A stretch of 11,540 nt of DNA from Verrucomicrobiia bacterium (GTDB lineage Bacteria; Verrucomicrobiota; Verrucomicrobiia; JABWAM01), in assembly GCA_013360985.1 (NCBI GenBank), contig JABWAM010000055.1, forward strand, positions 1 through 11,540. Reading direction: 5' to 3'. The notes beneath the pieces were generated by a model. It searched no databases and was not told the DNA's origin. It worked only from the letters and a program-made list of their open reading frames with translations. This document shows, in pieces, positions 6,797 to 11,540 of this stretch. Within the stretch, counting starts at the first letter, position 1. Each line of letters starts with the position of its first letter. Position numbers and translations under genes: made by a program.

Positions 6797-7522
6797 ATGC
6801 TGAAGGTCGATCTCCATCTCCACAGCATCGAGGATCCGTACGACGTCCTCGAACACGACGCCTTCGACCTCGTGGATCACGCGGCGCGCCGCGGCTATCG
6901 CGTGCTCGCCTTGACGCTGCACGGGCGGGTCCATCTGCCGACCGATCTCGAGGCGTACGCCGCGGAACGGGGGATCCTGATGATCCCCGGGGTCGAACTT
7001 TATCTCGATCGCCGCGAAGTGCTCCTCCTGGGCGCCTCGGAAGAAGAGGCGCGCGCCCTGCGCACCCTGGAGGATCTGCGCGCGCTCAAGCGACGCCGGG
7101 GCGAAGCGCTCCTCACCATCGCTCCGCATCCCTACTACGGGCTCGGCCAGTGCCTGGGAGATCGCCTCGACGAATTCGCGGAGGTCATGGACGCGATCGA
7201 GCTCTGCCATTTTTACACGGCGCGCTGGAACCCGAATCGCAAAGCGGGCGAAGCGGCGCGCCGTCTGGCCAAGCCGCTCATCGCCTGTTCCGACACGCAC
7301 CAGCTCAAATGGATGGGGCGCCACTACAGCCTGCTCGACGCCTCGCCGACGCGAGAATCGGTCTTCGCCGCGGTCCGCGCGGGCAGGATCGAGAACGTGA
7401 CGCGCCCGCTCACCCGCCAAGAGATGGCCGACAAACTCATCTGGCATCTGCTCACCCACGCGCCGCTGAAGCTGGCGCGCCGCTGCGGCTGGCTGCCCCT
7501 TCCGAAACCTCCGCCGCGCTGA
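6797..7522 (+). CDS. PHP-domain metal-dependent hydrolase/phosphoesterase
   Basis: This 241-aa protein has the PHP (polymerase and histidinol phosphatase) fold signature. The metal ligands appear in the usual order: H7 and H9 in DLHLHS, H42 in LTLHG, E67 in PGVELYL, H111 in APHPYYG, and D166 and H168 in CSDTHQ. Members of this family are trinuclear metal phosphoesterases or nucleases acting on small phosphorylated substrates; the substrate cannot be named here. A basic C-terminal tail (LKLARRCGWLPLPKPPPR) follows the domain. The ATG was chosen because the HxH motif normally lies within ten residues of the N-terminus. No Shine-Dalgarno sequence is visible. A TTG at 6749 that overlaps the pduT stop would add 16 residues without homology. 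The gene lies 44 bases after pduT on the same strand and ends 12 bases before a convergent regulator gene, so it most likely belongs to the pduS-pduT transcript. Confidence 0.82.
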   Translation: MLKVDLHLHSIEDPYDVLEHDAFDLVDHAARRGYRVLALTLHGRVHLPTDLEAYAAERGILMIPGVELYLDRREVLLLGASEEEARALRTLEDLRALKRRRGEALLTIAPHPYYGLGQCLGDRLDEFAEVMDAIELCHFYTARWNPNRKAGEAARRLAKPLIACSDTHQLKWMGRHYSLLDASPTRESVFAAVRAGRIENVTRPLTRQEMADKLIWHLLTHAPLKLARRCGWLPLPKPPPR

Positions 7523-7534
7523 GACCCGCGTTTC

Positions 7535-8524
7535 TCAGGAAAACTTTTGTTCGCGCACGAGGGTTTGCGTAGAGGTCCGCAGCGGATAGAGTCCCGGACA
7601 GCACCCGAACGTTTCGTGGAACGCCTGGCTGAAGTGGCTGAGGCTCTGATACCCCACCTCGAGGGCGGTTTCGGTGACGTTGTGGGCGCCCGACCGCAGG
7701 AGTTCGGCCGCCCGCTCCATGCGCGCCTTTCGGAGGTATTGCGGGATCGTCATCGCGAGCGTATCGGAAAAAACGCGGCTCAAATGAAAAGGGCTGCAGC
7801 CGACTTGACGGCCGATCTCCCTCAAGCTCGGCGGCGAGGCGAGATTGGCGCGCAAGAGCGCGACGACTTTTTCGGTGCGTTCGGCGGCGAGACGATGCCG
7901 GCGCTTCGGCTCCGCCGGCGCGGGAGAGGGGCGCGCGAAAAACATCTCCGCGGCGAGTTCGAGCGCCTTCGTCTGAAACCAGAGGCGCCGCGCGGCGGCG
8001 GGGACCGGAGGCTCGCGGAGCACCTGGAGGATTCGCTCGACCCTCCCCTCGAGTTTTTGCGGCGGGGCGACCTTCGAGGCGGCCGCCGGGCCGCGGACGA
8101 CCTCCCGCACCAGAGGATGGAGCGACGAGCCGTCGGCTTGGAGATGGCGGCGCAAGAACGGATAGGACATCCCGATCGTCAGGAACTGATGGCGCTGCCC
8201 CTCGATCCGCGCGCCGCGCAACCCCTTCTTTCCGCAGCGATAAAACCCCGAGGTCATCGGCGCGAATCGAGCCTTGGCGGAGCGGGCGCCGACATGGCCG
8301 TCACCCAGGAGGTTCAAGCAAATCTCGACGCTCTCGGGATGGAACGCATCGGACCAATCCACCTCTTTCGCGCATTCAAAATCATGCCATTCGAAGATGA
8401 GGCCGGCCGATGGGATTCCGCCGTACAATCGACATCGCTTGATCCCGAGCAGATCGCATGCCGACCGGTTTCCGGAAGACGGTCGTTCCCTGAGGTCGAA
8501 GCAAGGCCCGGCGGCGCGCGACAT
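7535..8524 (-). CDS. AraC-family transcriptional regulator
   Basis: This 329-aa protein has a C-terminal AraC/XylS DNA-binding domain of about 95 residues with two helix-turn-helix units. The first is PSLREIGRQVGCSPFHLSRVF and the second NVTETALEVGYQSLSHFSQAF, followed by FGCCPGLY at the place of the usual FG-x-x-P-x-x-Y/F-R end. The roughly 200-residue N-terminal part (RLYGGIPSAGLIFEWHDFE, HPESVEICLNL) has no clear motif and probably senses an effector or mediates dimerisation. The start chosen is the ATG at 8524. A GTG at 8584 would add 20 residues (MCSRRNKRAC...) that look non-coding. Neither start has a convincing ribosome binding site. The gene faces the pduS-pduT-PHP operon tail to tail with only 12 bases between stops. 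AraC proteins often control nearby catabolic genes, so regulation of that operon is possible but not shown. Confidence 0.85.
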   Translation of the reverse strand: MSRAAGPCFDLRERPSSGNRSACDLLGIKRCRLYGGIPSAGLIFEWHDFECAKEVDWSDAFHPESVEICLNLLGDGHVGARSAKARFAPMTSGFYRCGKKGLRGARIEGQRHQFLTIGMSYPFLRRHLQADGSSLHPLVREVVRGPAAASKVAPPQKLEGRVERILQVLREPPVPAAARRLWFQTKALELAAEMFFARPSPAPAEPKRRHRLAAERTEKVVALLRANLASPPSLREIGRQVGCSPFHLSRVFSDTLAMTIPQYLRKARMERAAELLRSGAHNVTETALEVGYQSLSHFSQAFHETFGCCPGLYPLRTSTQTLVREQKFS

Positions 8525-8644
8525 TCGAGTAATCTGGCATAAGTCGCCGCCGGCGCAAGCGCGCTTGTTTCTTCTGGAACACACGCGGGTACGCGGGTGG
8601 CGTTCTTCGGCGCCCGCGGATTCGCGACTATCCGATCCGCGGAA

Positions 8645-8905
8645 TTACGCGCCGAACTGCGCCATCGGAAGGGCTTCGTCCACGAGCATCACGGGGATGT
8701 CGTCGCGCACCGGATAGAGGAACGCGCCGTCCTTGCGCAGCAATCCTTCCTCGATCCGTTCCGCGACCGGTTGTCCCGCGCGATTTTTGACGCCGCCCGC
8801 CGAAATCGCGGCGTTGATTTTCTCCACCAGCGCCGCGTCCGCGAGGGCGACCTCCTGCTTCGCCTCGGGGCAGCAGAGAATTTCCAGCAAGTCTTGAGCG
8901 ATCAT
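8645..8905 (-). CDS. Trm112-family (UPF0434/YcaR-like) small protein
   Basis: This 86-aa protein has the family's two conserved ends: DLLEILCCPEAKQ at the N-terminus and AFLYPVRDDIPVMLVDEAL at the C-terminus. Classic bacterial members are about 60 residues. The extra 20-25 residues lie in the middle (LVEKINAAISAGGVKNRAGQ), a longer variant form. It has only two cysteines, adjacent at positions 11 and 12, so the four-cysteine zinc site of canonical Trm112 zinc-binding proteins is absent. Trm112 in eukaryotes and archaea activates methyltransferases; the role of the bacterial homologues is poorly defined. The gene lies 120 bases upstream of the AraC gene on the same strand and diverges from the iron-sulfur carrier gene. 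Confidence 0.85.
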   Translation of the reverse strand: MIAQDLLEILCCPEAKQEVALADAALVEKINAAISAGGVKNRAGQPVAERIEEGLLRKDGAFLYPVRDDIPVMLVDEALPMAQFGA

Positions 8906-8928
8906 GGAGGCAGCCTAATCGAACGGAA

Positions 8929-8952
8929 GGAACGATCTCAAGATCTTGTTCC
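8929..8952. promoter_or_regulatory. Dyad symmetry in the divergent intergenic region (candidate operator or leader hairpin)
   Basis: GGAACGATCT (8929-8938) is mirrored by AGATC (8941-8945) and GTTCC (8948-8952), with a two-base bulge TT. This gives ten complementary positions in a 24-base site. It lies 24-47 bases upstream of the Trm112 start and about 130 bases upstream of the iron-sulfur carrier start. It could be an operator for a dimeric regulator or a hairpin in the Trm112 leader. No known consensus is matched. Confidence 0.4.
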
Positions 8953-9043
8953 CACCCCCCAATCCACGGATCCGCTCCATTTATTTCTCGATCGCGGATG
9001 GGCTCCCGATGTCTTCCGCGGGGATTTGGGCCATCGCCGCCGC

Positions 9044-9072
9044 TTGACCGCTCCGGCATCCGATCCTACGTT
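9044..9072 (+). promoter_or_regulatory. Possible promoter directly before the iron-sulfur carrier gene
   Basis: TTGACC at 9044-9049 matches five of six bases of the -35 consensus. TACGTT at 9067-9072 matches three of six at -10, with a 17-base spacer. If real, transcription would begin at or next to the ATG at 9080, giving a leaderless or nearly leaderless mRNA. This fits the lack of any ribosome binding site before that ATG. The -10 match is poor. Confidence 0.25.
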
Positions 9073-9079
9073 GCTTCCG

Positions 9080-9484
9080 ATGAACGATGCCGCCTCCGCC
9101 CCGGGCGCGCCCGCCGCGCCGGCGCCCGCTCCGGTTCCCTACAAAATTGGAACGGAGAAACTCGTGCGCGTGACCGAGGTCGCCGCCGAACGCCTCAAGA
9201 AACTGCTCGCGCGGGCGGGCAAACCCGAGGGCGTGCTCCGCGTGGCGGTGATCGGCGGCGGATGCTCGGGGCTCCAGTACAAGATGGACCTCGCAGATGG
9301 GCCGCGCCCGCGCGACATCCTCGTCGCCTCGCGCGGAGTGAACGTCGTCGTGGATCCCAAAAGCGCCCTCTACGTGAGCGGATCGGAGTTGGATTTCAGC
9401 GAAGACCTCCAAAAGGGAGGCTTCAAGGTGACCAATCCCAAGGCCGCGGCGACCTGTTCCTGCGGCGAGAGTTTTTCCGCGTGA
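9080..9484 (+). CDS. iscA: A-type iron-sulfur carrier protein (IscA/HesB/ErpA family)
   Basis: This 134-aa protein has the full HesB/IscA domain and the three cysteines that hold iron or a cluster for delivery: C62 in GGGCSGLQY, and C126 and C128 in TCSCGESF. The core from about residue 25 (KLVRVTEVAAERLKKLL) to the end has the normal family length of about 105 residues. The first 20 residues are an Ala/Pro-rich extension (APGAPAAPAPAPVP) not usual in bacterial members and probably disordered. The ATG at 9080 has no Shine-Dalgarno sequence, so the true start could lie slightly downstream, which would trim this extension. The next gene, 39 bases on, is an HscB co-chaperone. This suggests iscA rather than erpA, but the two cannot be separated by sequence alone. 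It should act in the cytosol, passing clusters to apo-proteins. Confidence 0.9.
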   Translation: MNDAASAPGAPAAPAPAPVPYKIGTEKLVRVTEVAAERLKKLLARAGKPEGVLRVAVIGGGCSGLQYKMDLADGPRPRDILVASRGVNVVVDPKSALYVSGSELDFSEDLQKGGFKVTNPKAAATCSCGESFSA

Positions 9485-9523
9485 ACTCCGCAAGCCGACG
9501 GGAACCGCGCGGCGTCCGGCGCA

Positions 9524-10159
9524 ATGAACGCCTTTGAACGGCTCGGCGTCCCGCCGCGACCACTGCTGAACGCGGAGGATCTCAAGGCGCGTTTCCTGGA
9601 TCTCAGCGCGCCGCTGCATCCGGACCGGGTCCATGCCCTGTCGGCGGCGAAGCGGGAGGAGGCGACCCGCCGTTTCGCGGAGCTGAACGCCGCGCATCGC
9701 CTCCTCGGGAATCCGCGCGCCCGCCTGAATCATCTGCTCGAACTCGGGACGGGAAAGCCTCCGCGCGAGGTGCGACGCATCCCTCCGGGAACGATGGATC
9801 TCTTCGCGGAAGTGGGACAGACCTGTCGGGAGGTTGACGGATTTCTCGCGGCGCGCCCCGGAGCGGATGCGGCCCCGATCCAGCGCGCGGCGACGAAGGG
9901 GCAGGCGGCCGAATGGACGCGCCGCCTGGAATCGGTGCGCGGCCGCGTCGAGGCCAGGGCGACCCAGGCGCAGCGGGAACTCGCAGAACTCGATGCGCGC
10001 TGGGGGTCCGGCGCGGAACGCCAGGCGTTGCTTGAGCCGATCGAAAACCTCGCGCGGATGTTTTCCTACATCGAACGCTGGCGGCAGCAAATCGAAGATC
10101 GCCTCCTCGAACTCAAGCTGTCCGAGGGGGGAGGGAGCGCATCGCCCGCCGTTTTTTGA
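9524..10159 (+). CDS. hscB: HscB-type J-domain co-chaperone for iron-sulfur cluster assembly
   Basis: This 211-aa protein has an N-terminal J-domain (about residues 1-75) with the essential HPD motif at 32-34 (LHPDRVH), followed by FAELNAAHRLLGNPRARLNHLL as in HscB. A helical C-terminal half follows, the region that binds the IscU scaffold in HscB. There is no Gly/Phe region and no zinc-finger domain, which rules out a DnaJ. HscB stimulates the ATPase of the Hsp70 HscA and brings it to IscU during cluster transfer. The length is somewhat above the usual 170-175 residues, with extra charged sequence in the middle helices and a low-complexity tail (GGGSASPAVF). It lies 39 bases after the IscA gene and is probably co-transcribed. 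Neither iscS, iscU, hscA nor fdx follows; the next gene is an unrelated prepilin-like gene. Confidence 0.88.
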   Translation: MNAFERLGVPPRPLLNAEDLKARFLDLSAPLHPDRVHALSAAKREEATRRFAELNAAHRLLGNPRARLNHLLELGTGKPPREVRRIPPGTMDLFAEVGQTCREVDGFLAARPGADAAPIQRAATKGQAAEWTRRLESVRGRVEARATQAQRELAELDARWGSGAERQALLEPIENLARMFSYIERWRQQIEDRLLELKLSEGGGSASPAVF

Positions 10160-10359
10160 GAGTGCGGTTCCGCCAGGTTCTTGGCAGGCCCCGTCGTCCC
10201 CATCGTTTTTCAACAGCTTGAGGTCTCGAGGTCATCAAACTGGACTTGGATCCGCCTTCACGATATCGCTCGGCAATGCGTTCGAAATTGCGAGCCGCGC
10301 GCGCGCGCACGGATCTCCCCCGAGCGTTTTCGTCTTGGTCTCCAAGGGTGCGGTTTGCC

Positions 10360-10366
10360 GGAGGAG
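10360..10366 (+). promoter_or_regulatory. Ribosome binding site (GGAGGAG) that selects a TTG start
   Basis: GGAGGAG at 10360-10366 ends eight bases before the TTG at 10375. It is a strong Shine-Dalgarno sequence, and no ATG follows at suitable spacing. The TTG start gives a protein whose hydrophobic prepilin segment begins at residue 10, as expected for the family. The 215 bases between the hscB stop and this TTG hold no other gene that I can support. Confidence 0.65.
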
Positions 10367-10374
10367 ACGGACGG

Positions 10375-11049
10375 TTGCGGCCATCAAAAAACACCATCGC
10401 CTTCACCCTCATCGAGCTGTTGGTCGTCATCGCCATCGTCACGATCCTCGCGGCGCTGTTATTTCCCGCCTTGGATCGCGCCCGCGAGCGCTCGAAGGCG
10501 ACTCGTTGCGCGAGCAATCTGCGTCAGATCTTCGCGGCCTTCACCATGTACCTGCACGATTTCGACGACGTGGTCTTCTGGAAGGCCGCGGACATCGCAA
10601 CGGAGGGAATGGACTGGTACGTCTACGGAGGGCGCGAGACGGGCAACGCGAATACGGGACAGGGCGGGCTTTTCAACAGGATCGCGCCCCGTCCGCTGAA
10701 TCGGTACGTCGGCAGCATCGAAGTCTTTCGCTGTCCGGCCGACGCGAAACCGATCCTTTGGCCTAACGCCTCGTCGGCCATGCCGCATTTCGACTGGGTG
10801 GGCAACAGCTACAACTACAACGCCAACGGCAACCCGTTCGACGGTTCGCCGGGCGGGTTTAACGCGATCCGCTTCTCGAGCGTGCGCGACCCGGCGAAGA
10901 CGGCGCTTTTCCTCGACGCCGGTCTCGTCAAACGTCTCGGCGAGTGGCATCGCGGAGGCAAAGGGAGCGTCTGCTTCGCCGACGGCCATGTTTCGTTCAT
11001 GGACGCCTTTTCCGCCGCCGACGGAGTGGACTGGACCTGGGCGCCTTAG
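10375..11049 (+). CDS. Prepilin-like protein with type II secretion/pilin N-terminal methylation segment
   Basis: With the TTG start the product is 224 aa: a short basic leader (MRPSKNTIA), then FTLIELLVVIAIVTILAALL, the type IV prepilin/pseudopilin signature with Glu at position +5 of the mature part. A prepilin peptidase would cut before F10; Ala rather than Gly is at -1, a common variant in PVC bacteria. Residues 10-32 form the single membrane helix. The C-terminal part has the family pattern in which a His precedes a late Asp-Gly (H192 ... FADGHVSF, D203-G204). The spacing is one residue longer than the usual H-X9-DG. This large family occurs in many copies in Planctomycetes and Verrucomicrobia, and its function is mostly unknown. 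Longer in-frame starts (TTG 10246, GTG 10348) would put the membrane segment far from the N-terminus, against the family pattern. The gene looks monocistronic, with a possible terminator at its stop codon. Confidence 0.88.
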   Translation: MRPSKNTIAFTLIELLVVIAIVTILAALLFPALDRARERSKATRCASNLRQIFAAFTMYLHDFDDVVFWKAADIATEGMDWYVYGGRETGNANTGQGGLFNRIAPRPLNRYVGSIEVFRCPADAKPILWPNASSAMPHFDWVGNSYNYNANGNPFDGSPGGFNAIRFSSVRDPAKTALFLDAGLVKRLGEWHRGGKGSVCFADGHVSFMDAFSAADGVDWTWAP

Positions 11050-11069
11050 CCCGCAGGGCTCCCCCTTTT
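11048..11069 (+). terminator. Possible intrinsic terminator of the prepilin-like gene
   Basis: AGCCC (11048-11052) pairs with GGGCT (11056-11060) around a three-base loop GCA, then CCCCC and TTTT (11066-11069). The hairpin starts inside the TAG stop codon. The stem is only five pairs and the T run is short and displaced by five C, so it is weak by rule, but its position right at the gene end supports it. Confidence 0.35.
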
Positions 11070-11195
11070 CCCAGAGGAAAGCCTGCGCCATGTCGCGACG
11101 GGAGAACGCCCGTCCGCATCGGATGGCGCGGGCAAGCGGGGCCCGCGGCGACCTCCGTCGGAATTCGAGGCGACATTTTTTTTGCTTCGCGCTTG

Positions 11196-11210
11196 CCGCG
11201 CGCCGCGCGG
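11196..11210. repeat. Perfect GC-only inverted repeat before the last gene
   Basis: CCGCGCG (11196-11202) and CGCGCGG (11204-11210) are exact reverse complements around a single C. The site is 19 bases before the ATG at 11230 and 12 bases after a run of eight T (11176-11183). It could be an operator or a hairpin in the leader. In DNA this GC-rich, a chance 7+7 repeat is not very rare. Confidence 0.35.
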
Positions 11211-11229
11211 TTCCGATAGGCTGATCGGG

Positions 11230-11540
11230 ATGAGCGAACTGCCCATCGCCGACGAAAAGGTCCTGACGTTCGATCTGAACCAGTGCTCCGAACGGGAGTT
11301 CTGCGAGGTCTTTGGCGCGGACGCAGATCTCGCGCGCAATCTCGTCGAGTATCGTCAGGAAGTCCTCCACGTCTTCAAGTTCGCCCAACTCCTCAAGTTG
11401 CGCGGCATGTCTCCCGAACGCATCGCCGCATGGAGCGCCCCGAAGCCGGCCTCTCCCCCTCACGCGGAGTTTCAGGGCGCGCTCGGGTTGCCGACCGAAA
11501 AACCCGAGACGATCGAGAACCTCCTCGGGGCGCTCGCGCG
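11230..11540 (+). CDS. Partial gene for a protein with a degenerate helix-hairpin-helix-like N-terminal domain
   Basis: An open frame starts at the ATG at 11230 (MSELPIADEKVLTFDLNQ) and runs without a stop off the right edge, giving 103 residues. Residues 11-67 follow the pattern of a ComEA-type helix-hairpin-helix domain: TFDLNQCSEREFCEVFG, then LARNLVEYRQE, then FAQLLKLRGMSPERIAAW. This compares with the family's LNxAxxxEL...GIG...A..I..YR and ...LL.V.GIG...L. The two glycine hairpins that normally contact DNA are altered (VFGAD and RGMS), so DNA binding is doubtful. After the domain a Pro/Ala-rich linker (APKPASPPHA) leads to an unrecognised region. There is no strong ribosome binding site (ATAGG at 11216-11220 is the nearest purine block). 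The full function cannot be judged from this part. Coding is supported by the long open frame and the family-like pattern. Confidence 0.7.
   Translation, partial: MSELPIADEKVLTFDLNQCSEREFCEVFGADADLARNLVEYRQEVLHVFKFAQLLKLRGMSPERIAAWSAPKPASPPHAEFQGALGLPTEKPETIENLLGALA

Noticed and set aside
8981..10213. A minus-strand open frame of about 410 codons opposite the iscA-hscB pair
   Set aside because: It is a shadow of two clearly recognised plus-strand genes, with Arg-rich composition and no motif.
10246..10374. Longer N-terminus of the prepilin-like protein from TTG 10246 or GTG 10348
   Set aside because: The extension has no family similarity and displaces the prepilin cleavage segment. TTG 10375 has a far better ribosome binding site.

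Overview
This is a GC-rich bacterial window with no rRNA, tRNA, CRISPR array or insertion sequence that I can see. The gene content points to the PVC group, most likely Verrucomicrobiota. The main markers are a long beta-strand-repeat protein ending in a PEP-CTERM sorting signal, a prepilin-like protein with an N-terminal FTLIELLVVIAIV segment and a C-terminal FADGHV motif, and an unusually long Trm112-type small protein. This assignment is an inference from protein families, not from a phylogenetic marker.

Layout. (1) Bases 1-4639: a promoter and strong ribosome binding site precede a very large secreted protein gene (250-4639, about 1,462 aa if read through). It has a signal peptide, Gly/Ser/Asn-rich autotransporter-type beta-strand repeats and a PEP-CTERM tail. 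Its reading frame is broken once, at an A5G6 tract (2588-2598). (2) Bases 4885-7522: an apparent operon of a PduS-type flavin/iron-sulfur electron-transfer protein, a PduT-type tandem-BMC shell protein that overlaps it by 4 bases, and a PHP-domain metal-dependent hydrolase. This looks like the redox module of a bacterial microcompartment, but no other shell protein or signature enzyme is present here. (3) Bases 7535-8905, minus strand: an AraC-family regulator convergent with the PHP gene, and a Trm112-family small protein upstream of it. (4) Bases 9080-10159, plus strand: an IscA/HesB A-type iron-sulfur carrier and an HscB J-domain co-chaperone. This is a short iron-sulfur assembly cluster, divergent from the Trm112 gene, with a dyad in the shared intergenic region. 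(5) Bases 10375-11049: the prepilin-like protein, best started at a TTG behind a GGAGGAG ribosome binding site. (6) Bases 11230-11540: the start of a gene that runs off the window and encodes a degenerate helix-hairpin-helix-like domain.

The genes form several separate units. The strongest functional link is within 4885-7522, where PduS would pass electrons to a cluster in the pore of the PduT shell protein. PduS and PduT contain Fe-S clusters and an Fe-S assembly pair lies about 1.5 kb downstream, but nothing here shows co-regulation. The least expected points are the single-base break in the giant surface protein and the coupling of a PduS-PduT pair to a PHP hydrolase.
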